Positions 1-9,186 are shown, counted from the first letter of the stretch. The stretch: DNA of 33,344 nucleotides from an uncultured Pseudomonadota bacterium (GCA_937862865.1 CALMFJ010000076.1:1-33344); one strand, 5' to 3'. Notes: a model not told the origin generated them from the letters alone. A program made the numbers and translations.

Positions 1-30
1 CGGAAAAGGATCGTACGATGAACGGCGTAA

Positions 31-59
31 GGCTAACGGCTAACGGCTAACGGCTTCTA
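31..59. repeat. Heptanucleotide (7-bp period) tandem repeat, GGCTAAC x ~3.4
   Basis: ggctaacggctaacggctaacggc read directly; flanking GCGTAAG and GCTTCTA keep the 7-bp phase. Confidence 0.9.
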
Positions 60-112
60 TCACCCCTGTCCGTCATTCCCACTTTCGAGGCTGGGCATAA
101 TTGAAATTTTGT

Positions 113-250
113 CGTCATTCCGGCGCTTGACGCCGGAATCCAAGGTTTGTCGTTGATCTGGTTTTCTGGTTGTTCACAACATTTTAAATTCAGAAAGGTT
201 CAACAGGAAAACAAAACCTTAGATCCCGGCGTCAAGCGCCGGGATGACGG
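113..250. repeat. REPIN/MITE-like element: two inverted copies of a REP-like palindrome
   Basis: Arm 113-148 CGTCATTCCGGCGCTTGACGCCGGAATCCAAGGTTTGT and arm 211-250 (reverse complement CCGTCATCCCGGCGCTTGACGCCGGGATCTAAGGTTTTGT); each arm contains the palindrome CCGGCG-CTTGA-CGCCGG. Confidence 0.8.
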
Positions 251-293
251 GAGGAGGAGGACGGGATGACGGGAGGAGGGGGCCGGGATGACG
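240..293. repeat. 22-bp direct repeat, ~2.5 copies (CGGGATGACGGGAGGAGGRGGM)
   Basis: Units begin at 240, 262 and 284; first unit overlaps the REP-like arm. Confidence 0.75.
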
Positions 294-324
294 ATAGAAG
301 GGAAACGCCTTACGCTCTCACGCC

Positions 325-1884
325 TTACGGTCCTTTGTAGTCGAGCAGCCGCAGGATTATCCTGTCGACCATCCTGTCTACCGCTGCCGTCGATGTGTGG
401 CCGTTGGAGATGATCGAGAAGACGAGGTCCTCGCCTCCGTATGTCGTCATGTAGCCTGAGAGGCTCCTGACGCCGTTGATGGTCCCCGTCTTCGCACGGA
501 TGAGCCCCGATGCGCGTGACCCCTTGAGGCGGCGCTTCAGGGTGCCGTCAATGCTCATGATGGGAAGGGATTCGGAGAAATGGGCGGAATAGGGGCCGGC
601 CGCCATGACCCCCAGCAGGCGTGCAAGCTGGCGGGGCGCGACGAGGTTCAGCGGCGACAGGCCGCAGCCGTCGGCCATCACGATGCCGCGGGCGTCGATG
701 CCGGCTTTTTCGAGGGCCGCAAGTGCGACAGCGGCGGCGTTCCCGGTCGAATATGCGTTCCCCGCAGTCCTGCCGATCGCAAAGAGGAGCATCTCCGAGT
801 AAAGGTTGTTGCTCAGCTTGTTGATGACCTTGATGATCTCCGAGAGCCTGACAGACTGATAAACCGCCAGCGTTTCAAGAGGCCCGTTCCTTTTCCGTTG
901 TGCGATGTCAGTGATATCCGGGCAGTTGCGGGCACACAGGACGTTCCCCGTCGTATGTATCCCGGCCGCCGCCAGTGTCTCCTTCATGACGAACCCGCCG
1001 AACTGGGCAGGATAGCGGACTGGCACGTAGTGAATGGTCGCCGCGCCCCCGGGGCTTTTTGAGCCAAGGACCTGCAACGTCCTCGGGTCCGTGTAGTGAA
1101 AGCGGACCCCGTCCCCTCCCGCCCCTTTCCGGGAATTGAGCCTGTTCACAATTCGTATGTAATCACTCATGGGCTCCATGATGAACCGGAATCCCTGTCC
1201 TTTCTCGACCGGCGGGATGATGTCGAGCTGAATACAGTTGTTGTTGAAGGTGAAGGCATCCCGGGGGGCGCAGAAGCAGCGGTACGCGTCGTCCAGGTTC
1301 CAACCGTCCCCGTAAGGGCTTTCGGGGAATGCCGCGTTGTCGATGACGACATCTCCCCGTATCTCCCTGATGCCCCTGTCTGACAGGCGTTTTGCCCAGT
1401 CCTTGAAGACCCGTACCGGGTCATTGTCGTTGAAGTACCCGGAAATGGTCGGATCGCCGGACCCTTCGACAACAAGGTCCCCGTAGAGCACCCCCGACCG
1501 CACGCTGCCGTTCGTTGCAAGCCGTGTCTCATAGCGAAACTCGGGCGTCAGGACGATGAGGGCCGCCGCGCTCGTGAGAAGCTTCATGTTGGATGCGGGC
1601 CTGAGGGGCCTGTCGGGATTGAGCTCGAAAAGCCTTTCCCCCGTTGTCATCGATTCGACGACGACCCCGATCTTCGCCGGGCGAATTGCCGGGTCCTGTA
1701 CAATGGCCCGGAGATCACGAGCGAGGTTCGTGTCCGTGCCCGATGCCTGGCAGGGATGGAAGAGACCGATGAGAGACATGATGAAAACGCTGAGGGCAAT
1801 GCGAAGCATAAGCGGTTTTATCCGGCAATTGTGATGTGTTGCTTTCGTCAATAATTTGAAAGGAGGCATCTGTCGTTCTGGCAT
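325..1884 (-). CDS. dacB: D-alanyl-D-alanine carboxypeptidase/endopeptidase, PBP4 (S13) family; likely true start ~1809 giving a signal peptide MLRIALSVFIMSLIGLFHPCQA
   Basis: RPASNMKLLTSAAAL (SxxK), SNNLYSEML (SxN) and RAKTGTINGVRSLSGY (KTG) motifs. Confidence 0.92.
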   Translation of the reverse strand: MPERQMPPFKLLTKATHHNCRIKPLMLRIALSVFIMSLIGLFHPCQASGTDTNLARDLRAIVQDPAIRPAKIGVVVESMTTGERLFELNPDRPLRPASNMKLLTSAAALIVLTPEFRYETRLATNGSVRSGVLYGDLVVEGSGDPTISGYFNDNDPVRVFKDWAKRLSDRGIREIRGDVVIDNAAFPESPYGDGWNLDDAYRCFCAPRDAFTFNNNCIQLDIIPPVEKGQGFRFIMEPMSDYIRIVNRLNSRKGAGGDGVRFHYTDPRTLQVLGSKSPGGAATIHYVPVRYPAQFGGFVMKETLAAAGIHTTGNVLCARNCPDITDIAQRKRNGPLETLAVYQSVRLSEIIKVINKLSNNLYSEMLLFAIGRTAGNAYSTGNAAAVALAALEKAGIDARGIVMADGCGLSPLNLVAPRQLARLLGVMAAGPYSAHFSESLPIMSIDGTLKRRLKGSRASGLIRAKTGTINGVRSLSGYMTTYGGEDLVFSIISNGHTSTAAVDRMVDRIILRLLDYKGP

Positions 1885-3518
1885 TTCAGGACCTTGATAC
1901 GGCCGGGAAATCTCTTTTGCACATTCTCGATCCTTTTGTGTTTCGTCACGAAGAGGACTTTCTTGCCGGACCCGAGGGTGTCGAAGAATTCTTTTTCATC
2001 CATGAAATGTGCCCCGGCATCCTCATACTGAGAGCCCATTGCGAGCTCGCCGGTGTAGGACGCAATGACGACGGGTTTCTGCAGGTAAAACGGGAGCGTG
2101 AGATCGAGGGCGGAGTAGTTGACGATAATGTCGGGCTTGTCCTTCTGGGCCCGGGCCTCGATTGCCAGGTCTTTCGCGGTATTTGCCCTGTCGAGTATCC
2201 CGGAATGTGCTATGATCGCGATGATCATGGACAGCGAAAAGAGGAGCAGGATACGGAAAACATTGCTTGTATCCTTCATGCGCCTGAACAGGAAAAGGAC
2301 GAAGCAGGCCGCGGCGCTCAGGGAAACGGTGAGGGAGAAAGAGAAGAGGTCCCTGGCGATGTCCCGGGATTCCATTGTGATATTGTCGATGTATGCCATA
2401 AAAGAAGGGCTCAGGTAGAGAAAGACGGCCAGCGCGAACACCGCCATTATCACGCTGTTCCCGATGATCTCCCAATTCCGCTTGAACAGGGAATGCCTGT
2501 GCTCATAAAAGAGCACCGCAATAAGTATGGCAAGTGCCGGAAAGGCAGGAAGAATATACGGCGGGAGCTTCGATCCGGAGAGGCTGAAAAACACGAACAC
2601 AAGTGCGGACCAGATCGCGAACAGGCGGCATTCGCTCTTTTTCCAGGCCATGGCGAACGCGCGCGGGATATACAGCGACCAGGGGAGCATGCCTCCGAAA
2701 AGGACGGGGATAAAATAATAGACCGGCCCGCTGCGTTTATGCTTCGTCGAGATGAACCTGAGCACGTGCTGGTCAATGAAAAAGAAGGTGAAAAACTCCT
2801 TCTCCCTGATGGAGATGATGACAAACCACGGTGCCGCTATCAGGCAGTACAGCGCGATACCGCGTATGAGCTTCATTTCTTTGACGAAAGCGAGGTTTCC
2901 CTCCATGAAAAGGAAAATGAGGAGCGCGCCGCACAGAAGGACCGGGGAGACGGGGCCTTTTGTCAGGGTGGCCAGCGCCATGGCCGCATAAAATCCCCAC
3001 AGGAACGGGCCGCACCTTTCCCGGTAATATCCGTAAAAACATAAAAGCGACAGGAAGAGCCAGAATGTGAGCAGCATATCGGTCGTGACGATGCGGGCCA
3101 TCGCGAAGAAACCGAATGACGACAGGAGGACGAGGGACCCGAGAAATGCGGCCAGGTCATCGGTCCACCGCCGCACGAAAAAGAAAAGGCTGAACACGCA
3201 TAAGAGAGCGGCAAGGGCATTCGGGAACCTGAAGGACCATTCGCTGACCCCGAAAACCTTATATGACAGCGAGACAGCCCAGTAAAGCAAGGGAGGTTTC
3301 TCGAAATAGCGGACGTCGTTAAGCCGGGGCACCGTGTAATCGCCGGTTTCAACCATTTCACGCGGGATCTCGGCATACCGGCCTTCGTCCGGCTCTTTCA
3401 GGGAATACGAGCCGAGCCCTGCAAGAAGAAAAATAGAGGAAAGGACAAGGAGGACGCCGATGTACCCGGCAAGCCTCTTATTCTGTTGTGCCAAATTATC
3501 CATCACCTTCTTTTGCAC
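1848..3518 (-). CDS. ArnT-like GT39 family integral membrane glycosyltransferase
   Basis: N-terminal LKEPDEGRYAEIPREM and FEKPPLLYW motifs, multiple TM segments. Confidence 0.85.
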   Translation of the reverse strand: MQKKVMDNLAQQNKRLAGYIGVLLVLSSIFLLAGLGSYSLKEPDEGRYAEIPREMVETGDYTVPRLNDVRYFEKPPLLYWAVSLSYKVFGVSEWSFRFPNALAALLCVFSLFFFVRRWTDDLAAFLGSLVLLSSFGFFAMARIVTTDMLLTFWLFLSLLCFYGYYRERCGPFLWGFYAAMALATLTKGPVSPVLLCGALLIFLFMEGNLAFVKEMKLIRGIALYCLIAAPWFVIISIREKEFFTFFFIDQHVLRFISTKHKRSGPVYYFIPVLFGGMLPWSLYIPRAFAMAWKKSECRLFAIWSALVFVFFSLSGSKLPPYILPAFPALAILIAVLFYEHRHSLFKRNWEIIGNSVIMAVFALAVFLYLSPSFMAYIDNITMESRDIARDLFSFSLTVSLSAAACFVLFLFRRMKDTSNVFRILLLFSLSMIIAIIAHSGILDRANTAKDLAIEARAQKDKPDIIVNYSALDLTLPFYLQKPVVIASYTGELAMGSQYEDAGAHFMDEKEFFDTLGSGKKVLFVTKHKRIENVQKRFPGRIKVLKCQNDRCLLSNY

Positions 3519-5148
3519 GATGGAAGATCACCATTTCCGTGTCCCCGATCGTATCCCGGGACCGCATGGCGGCACCGGGCACGGCGTTTTTCACCTCACC
3601 CGCATCGCGCTTGCGGGTGAGCAGGTAAAACTCGCCGCCACGCGCCGCATACTTACGAAGGCCGTTGATATCATGTTCGTCGATATGCACGGCAAATCTG
3701 CCGACATAGTATACATATACTCCACGGATACTGCCATAATAGACCCAGGGTGTCGTGCCGCCCGCAAGCGACCTCAGCTTTTCGGCCACCGGCCTCGGGG
3801 ATTTATAGCGATTGAGCTTTTCGAAGACGGAAATATTACCGATCAGGTATGCGAGCCCGAGAAATATAGCGATGGACGTAAAGGCCTTCCGGCCGGACAA
3901 AAATTTGGGGGGAACAAATACAAAGATGCTGCTGCAGATCGCCGCAATGCCGAGCATGGTACGTTCGGGCATGAATTCGCCGTATCGGGCAGGGGCGTAA
4001 ACAAAGAGGGCTATGCCGAGGCAAAGGAAAAGGACCGCGGCAACCGAAAAGGCTATCCTGTTGTAAAGCCTGTCCCATTCGACCATCGGGCCCGAAACGA
4101 TAACGGCAAGGGCCGGGAGGACGGGCAGCATGTATTTGCTGATCTTTCCCGAGGACATTGAAAAAAAGAAAAAGAACCAGAGGGACCACAGCAGGAAAAA
4201 ACGCGTTCTCTTATCGGTCCTCCAGTTTTTGAACGCAGCGTAAAGGCCGAGCGGCAAAAATAAGGTCCATGGAAAGAAATCAAGCGGGAGTGTCGTGAAA
4301 TAATAATAGAAAGGCCGTTTGTGGCTCCAGGCCTCGAAGAACCTCAGGAAGTTCTGACGAAGTATATTCTCATAAAGGTAAGGGTAACCCTCTTTCAGAT
4401 ATACCGCGCAATACCAGGGAAGGACAACGGCAAGGAATACGAGAATACCGAGTACGGTATGCCGGGTCAGTATAACGGACAGTCTCTTTTCGGAGATCAG
4501 GTAGAGAATGATGACCGGGACAGCGAGCACGGCCGCGAGAGGCCCTTTCGCCATGAACGCAAGGGCGAGCATAATGAAAAAAGCGTAGTACCAGCCGCTT
4601 CTGCCGTTCTCCGTAAATCTGAAGAACGCCAGAAGCGCGAGGACGAGTGCGGCCGAAAAGACCATGTCGACCTGGAGGTAGCGCGCCTGCCAGTAAAAAA
4701 GCGGGGCCAGCCCCAGGACAACCACGCTGACGAGTGATCGTGAAGGACCGAATGCCGACCGTGTGACGAGAAGGAGGGCAATGAGAGTGATGAGCGCGGC
4801 ACATGCGGAAGAAAGGCGCATCGAGGTCTCTGCCGGAAAGCACCGAAAGGTTTTTGCAAAGGCAAAGGCCGCATAATAGAATAACGGGGGTTTCTCGCCG
4901 TATGGCGTATTGTTGAGATGGGGCACGACAGGATTGTTGTCGAGCTCCTTCACGATCTCGGCGAAATCACCCTCATCGGGCGCCCAGAAATCCCGCCCCC
5001 CGAGGTTCGTGAAGAAGAGCAGCGCAGACGCGATGATGACAGAGATTATCAGGAGCTTTGCAGATATGCGGTCCGTCGAACCTGCCCGGTGATCCATTAC
5101 CAATGACCGTCTTTTTCCATAACGAGCTGTTTCACGCTGCGGCCCCAC
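3496..5148 (-). CDS. ArnT-like GT39 family integral membrane glycosyltransferase (second tandem paralog); start may be at ~5097
   Basis: WAPDEGDFAEIVKEL, GEKPPLFYY, multiple TM segments; 23-bp overlap with the downstream GT39 gene. Confidence 0.83.
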   Translation of the reverse strand: MGPQRETARYGKRRSLVMDHRAGSTDRISAKLLIISVIIASALLFFTNLGGRDFWAPDEGDFAEIVKELDNNPVVPHLNNTPYGEKPPLFYYAAFAFAKTFRCFPAETSMRLSSACAALITLIALLLVTRSAFGPSRSLVSVVVLGLAPLFYWQARYLQVDMVFSAALVLALLAFFRFTENGRSGWYYAFFIMLALAFMAKGPLAAVLAVPVIILYLISEKRLSVILTRHTVLGILVFLAVVLPWYCAVYLKEGYPYLYENILRQNFLRFFEAWSHKRPFYYYFTTLPLDFFPWTLFLPLGLYAAFKNWRTDKRTRFFLLWSLWFFFFFSMSSGKISKYMLPVLPALAVIVSGPMVEWDRLYNRIAFSVAAVLFLCLGIALFVYAPARYGEFMPERTMLGIAAICSSIFVFVPPKFLSGRKAFTSIAIFLGLAYLIGNISVFEKLNRYKSPRPVAEKLRSLAGGTTPWVYYGSIRGVYVYYVGRFAVHIDEHDINGLRKYAARGGEFYLLTRKRDAGEVKNAVPGAAMRSRDTIGDTEMVIFHRAKEGDG

Positions 5149-5169
5149 AATCCGAATTGCATATTAAAA

Positions 5170-5528
5170 GGGCAGACTGTAAGCCGGGTTCTGTTTTTCC
5201 GCCTTTTGAAGCGGAAACGGCGATCATTTCTCTGTATCCGGCATCACCGGATATCAAGCGGCCTACCCGGGTATTGGACGGGCCGTCCACGCCGCGTGAA
5301 GCGGCACCCTCTTTGGCCTTGCATCGGATGGGGTTTACAAAGCTCCCGCGTCGCCGCGGGACTGGTGGGCCCTTACCCCGCCATTTCACCCTTACCCTTT
5401 GAGGGCGGTATATTTTCTGTTGCACTTTCCCTGGGGTTGCCCCCGGTTCCCGTTAAGAACCATCCTGCCCTTCGATGCCCGGACTTTCCTCCCCGCCTGA
5501 TTCAGGCGGAGCGATCACCCGTCTGCCC
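5170..5528 (-). ncRNA. rnpB: RNase P RNA, bacterial type A
   Basis: Minus strand has GAGGAAAGTCCGGGC near the 5' end and ACAGAACCCGGCTTACAGTCTGCCC at the 3' end; P1 formed by GGGCAGAC/GTCTGCCC. Confidence 0.95.
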
Positions 5529-5921
5529 TTTTAATATGGCATCCTTCGCAAGTTTATCGGCTTCCCGATTTTGTTCCCGCGGAATATAGTGTATCGCAAA
5601 TCGGTCGAAATTGCTTACGGTTTGTTTTATTTTTTTCACATACTGAAAAAGGGTCATATTCTTGATCTTGTACAACCCGTTGACCTGGTTGGCAACAAGC
5701 TGTGAGTCCGTGTAGACCGTAACGTTTTTCACGGAATTCGAAACTGCGTCCTTGAGCGCGATGAGAAGCGCCTCGTACTCGGCCATATTATTGGTCATCT
5801 CACCGAGAAAGACGCTTTTTGAGAGGATGATGTTCCCGTCGTTGTCCCGCGCAACGATACCTGCACCCGACCTTCCGGGGTTGCCCGATGATGCGCCGTC
5901 GACGTTGATATGCCACTGCAC
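5502..5921 (-). CDS. Ribonuclease HI family protein; likely GTG start at 5921 (open frame extends to 5966)
   Basis: INVDGASSGNPGRSGAGIV, MAEYEALLIAL, YTDSQLVANQVNG and HYIPREQNREADKLAKDA are RNase H-fold motifs with D/E/D/D; GTG overlaps the upstream TAG stop. Confidence 0.9.
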   Translation of the reverse strand: MQWHINVDGASSGNPGRSGAGIVARDNDGNIILSKSVFLGEMTNNMAEYEALLIALKDAVSNSVKNVTVYTDSQLVANQVNGLYKIKNMTLFQYVKKIKQTVSNFDRFAIHYIPREQNREADKLAKDAILKGQTGDRSA

Positions 5922-6631
5922 TAATCGTTTTCCCGGAAAAAGAGTATGCGGTTGCAGCTCGGGCACTGGATGAGCTGTTTGTTCTTCGTCACTTCGATAA
6001 AAAGCTGTGGCGGGATGTTCATGTTGCAGCCGAGGCAGACTCCGTTCTTGACGTTTGTGACCGCGATGCCTCCGCGTCCTTCCTTGAGAATTCGATACAT
6101 GTTCCGCAGGTTCTCGCTCACGACGGACAAAAGGTTGTCTCTTTCCTGCGTGAGCCTCGCAATCACCTCATCCATGGACTTCATTTCCTTTTCGATAACG
6201 GCCCTTTCCCCCTCGGATTGTCTTTCGATCTCCTTGAGATGAACATGCGAGCTTTCATAGTCCTTCTTGAGGTCTTCCACTTTTTCCATGAGGACGAGGA
6301 CGTCTTCCTCGGTGCGGTCGTTGGTCTCCTTCGCTGCTTCGATCTCTTTTAGAAGGGCCTGGTATTCCTTGTTCGTTTTGACATCATAGAGCCGTACCTC
6401 GAGTTTCTTTATCTTTTCTTTTTCGACTTCGAGCTCTTTTTCTTTCTTGCGCCTTTCTTTTTCCAGTTCGTCAATTATTTCTTTTTCCTTTTCGATCTTT
6501 TGACGCACCGCGAGCAGTTCTTCGTCCATCTGTTTAAGCCGTTGCGGCGCACGAAGGAGCTTTCGTTCATCCTCCATGATGAGTGTTTCTATTTTCTGCG
6601 CTTCAAAAAGGGTTTCGAGTTCCCGCTCCAA
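5921..6631 (-). CDS. Coiled-coil protein with C-terminal C4-type zinc ribbon
   Basis: Long charged coiled coil followed by GVCLGCNMNIPP...IQCPSCNRILFF. Confidence 0.85.
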   Translation of the reverse strand: MERELETLFEAQKIETLIMEDERKLLRAPQRLKQMDEELLAVRQKIEKEKEIIDELEKERRKKEKELEVEKEKIKKLEVRLYDVKTNKEYQALLKEIEAAKETNDRTEEDVLVLMEKVEDLKKDYESSHVHLKEIERQSEGERAVIEKEMKSMDEVIARLTQERDNLLSVVSENLRNMYRILKEGRGGIAVTNVKNGVCLGCNMNIPPQLFIEVTKNKQLIQCPSCNRILFFREND

Positions 6632-6642
6632 TGTATTGCCTC

Positions 6643-6680
6643 CAAAAATGAAAGGGGGTGTACCCGTTGGTACACCCCCT
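6643..6680 (-). terminator. Rho-independent terminator, probably for the tRNA
   Basis: Perfect 12-bp stem AGGGGGTGTACC/GGTACACCCCCT (6653-6680) with 4-nt loop, followed on the minus strand by TTTCATTTTT. Confidence 0.8.
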
Positions 6681-6736
6681 CTTCGTTAGTTAAGATCCCG
6701 TTCTATGAGAAATTTTTTCACCATTTCCATTTTCAA

Positions 6737-6809
6737 TGGGCCCACTTGGGTTCGAACCAAGGACCTACCGGTTATGAGCCGGTGGCTCTTCCAGCTGAGC
6801 TATGGGCCC
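6737..6809 (-). tRNA. tRNA with CAU anticodon (Met, or lysidine-type Ile2); no encoded CCA
   Basis: GGGCCCATAGCTCAGCTGGAAGAGCCACCGGCTCATAACCGGTAGGTCCTTGGTTCGAACCCAAGTGGGCCCA folds as a cloverleaf. Confidence 0.95.
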
Positions 6810-6866
6810 AATTTGTCAATAAAATAAACGATTTTATCGCTATTGTCAATTGAATCCGTGAACCGG

Positions 6867-6937
6867 GTGAACAGTCAACAGTAAACAGTGAGGAGTCGGT
6901 AAAGCTCTCCACTGTTTACTGTTTACTGTTCACTGTC
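6867..6937. repeat. Inverted pair of 7-bp-period repeats
   Basis: 6867-6894 GTGAACA GTCAACA GTAAACA GTGAGGA; 6910-6937 CACTGTT TACTGTT TACTGTT CACTGTC; the arms are complementary. Confidence 0.9.
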
Positions 6938-6988
6938 TTTGTAATAGAATGTCGACACAGCCACGAATCGATAAAGGAGAGGCACATC

Positions 6989-8335
6989 ATGAGTGACGAA
7001 AGGGTCACCAAGGAAGTATTGCTTGAAAAGGCGCGGAAACCCGCTCTCGATGCTATGAAAATGCATCCGTTCTATAAAGGAAAGATAGAGATGGTCCCGA
7101 AGTGTGTCGTGAGGGACGTCAATGACTTTGCGATCTGGTACACGCCGGGTGTTGCCGAACCGTGCAAGGCGATCAATAAAGACCCTGAAAAGGTTTTCGA
7201 ATACACGAACAAGGGGAACACGGTGGGCATCGTGACCGACGGGACGCGCGTTCTCGGCCTCGGTGACATCGGCCCGATGGCAGGACTGCCCGTCATGGAA
7301 GGAAAGGCGCTGCTGTTCAAGTATCTCGGCGGCGTCGACGCCTTCCCGATCTGCCTCGATACGAAAGACCCGGATGAGATAATACGGACCGTAAAATTGA
7401 TCGCTCCCGTGTTCGGCGGAATAAATCTCGAGGACATAGCGAGCCCGAAATGTTTTTATATACTGGAGAAATTACGGGCCGAATCGCCGATACCCGTCTG
7501 GCACGACGACCAGCAGGGCACGGCTGCCGTGACGCTCGCGGGCCTTGTCAACGCGCTTAAGATTGTCGGCAAGAAGATCGAAGACGCGAAGATCACGATG
7601 ATCGGCATAGGCGCCGCAAATGTCTGCATCGTCCGGATGCTGATCAAGGCCGGCGCGGACCCGAAGAAGATCATCGTTGTCGACAGCAAAGGCATTCTCA
7701 ACCGCAGGCGTGATGACATAAAGCCCGCCTATAAAGAGAAGCTTGAGCTTGCGCAGATGACGAACGGAGAAAACCGTGAGGGGGACACCGCTGCGGCGCT
7801 CAAGGGGCAGGATGTGCTGATCGCCCTGTCGAAGTCGGGGCCCGACGTTATCCGGAAAGACTGGGTGGCATCAATGGCTGACAACGCTATTGTGTTTGCC
7901 TGCGCCAACCCGATACCCGAGATGTGGCCGTGGGACGCAAAAGAGGCAGGCGCACGGATCGTGGCGACGGGCAGGAGTGATTTTCCGAACCAGGTAAACA
8001 ACTCGGTCGGCTTTCCGGCCATCTTCCGGGGCACCCTCGACGTTATGGCGCGCACGATAACGGATGAGATGTGTATCGCGGCCGCATACGAGCTTGCACG
8101 GTTCGCCGGGGACAAGGGGCTTGACGAGGACCATCTTCTTCCCACGATGAGCGAGTGGGAGGTTTTCCCGAGGGAAGCGGTCGCCGTCGCGAAAATGGCC
8201 ATGCAACAGGGAGTGGCGCGCCCGACGATAGACGAGAAGGAACTCTACAATATGGCCGCCGCGAAGATACGCAGGGCACAGGACGAACTGGGGCTTCTCA
8301 TGGAGAAGGGCATCATAGCACCTTACCAGGAATGA
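6989..8335 (+). CDS. NAD(P)-dependent malic enzyme (oxaloacetate-decarboxylating)
   Basis: YTPGVAEPCKAI, GNTVGIVTDGTRVLGLGDIGP, VWHDDQQGTAAV, IGIGAANVCIVRML. Confidence 0.95.
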   Translation: MSDERVTKEVLLEKARKPALDAMKMHPFYKGKIEMVPKCVVRDVNDFAIWYTPGVAEPCKAINKDPEKVFEYTNKGNTVGIVTDGTRVLGLGDIGPMAGLPVMEGKALLFKYLGGVDAFPICLDTKDPDEIIRTVKLIAPVFGGINLEDIASPKCFYILEKLRAESPIPVWHDDQQGTAAVTLAGLVNALKIVGKKIEDAKITMIGIGAANVCIVRMLIKAGADPKKIIVVDSKGILNRRRDDIKPAYKEKLELAQMTNGENREGDTAAALKGQDVLIALSKSGPDVIRKDWVASMADNAIVFACANPIPEMWPWDAKEAGARIVATGRSDFPNQVNNSVGFPAIFRGTLDVMARTITDEMCIAAAYELARFAGDKGLDEDHLLPTMSEWEVFPREAVAVAKMAMQQGVARPTIDEKELYNMAAAKIRRAQDELGLLMEKGIIAPYQE

Positions 8336-9186
8336 GGGATACCGGCATGCGCGAGATCCATATCGACGATATCACTGCCGCGATCGAACGTCTTTTTATC
8401 GATGCGAACATCAACCTCTCCGGGAACATGTACACCGCTATCAAGGACGCGATAGACAGGGAAGCGTCGCCTGTCGGGAAAGAGGTGCTCCGGGAATTGC
8501 TCAGGAATGCCGATGTCGCGCGGGAAGAGAAGATGCCCATATGCCAGGATACGGGGCTCGCCGTGGCCTTCCTTGAGATCGGGCAGGACACCCATATCAC
8601 GGGCGGCGACTTGAGCGAGGCCGTCTCCGAAGGCGTCCGCCGCGCATACCGCAACGGCTATTTGAGAAAGTCGTGCTGCCACCCTTTTACGCGGAAGAAC
8701 ACGGGGGACAACACCCCTCCGATCGTTCATATAAAGATCGTACCCGGGGACAGGCTGAAGGTCACCGTTCTGCCGAAGGGAGGGGGAAGCGAAAATTATG
8801 GCGAGGTGCGCATGCTGACCCCATCGCAGGGCAAGGAGGGTGTCAGGGCGTTCATTCTTGAAATGGTCCGCAAGGGCGGGCCGAACCCGTGCCCCCCGAT
8901 CACGGTGGGCATCGGGATCGGCGGCAACTTTGAAATGTCCGCCCTTCTGTCCAAGGAGGCGCTCATGGTGCCCCCGGGCGAACGGAGCACCGATCCGGAA
9001 ATGGCCGACCTGGAACGGGAGATCCTCGAAGAGATAAACAGGACGGGCATCGGCCCGCAGGGGTACGGAGGCACCGTGACCGCGCTCGATGTCCACATAA
9101 AGATGGCGCCCTGCCATCTTGCGTCGTTGCCCGTGGCGGTCAACATCCAGTGCCACGCGCACAGGATGAAGGAGGCTGTCCTGTGA
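8332..9186 (+). CDS. Fumarate hydratase class I, alpha subunit (N-terminal domain); ATG 8332 overlaps the malic enzyme stop (ATGA), alternative ATG 8347
   Basis: [73 protein letters not shown]. Confidence 0.93.
   Translation: MRDTGMREIHIDDITAAIERLFIDANINLSGNMYTAIKDAIDREASPVGKEVLRELLRNADVAREEKMPICQDTGLAVAFLEIGQDTHITGGDLSEAVSEGVRRAYRNGYLRKSCCHPFTRKNTGDNTPPIVHIKIVPGDRLKVTVLPKGGGSENYGEVRMLTPSQGKEGVRAFILEMVRKGGPNPCPPITVGIGIGGNFEMSALLSKEALMVPPGERSTDPEMADLEREILEEINRTGIGPQGYGGTVTALDVHIKMAPCHLASLPVAVNIQCHAHRMKEAVL

Noticed and set aside
5058-5589. ORFs 5058..5402, 5132..5425 and 5206..5589
   Set aside because: They lie over rnpB, whose conserved RNA motifs explain the sequence.
8323-9162. Minus-strand ORF (279 aa) opposite fumarase alpha
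   Set aside because: Shadow ORF; the sense strand encodes clear class I fumarase motifs.
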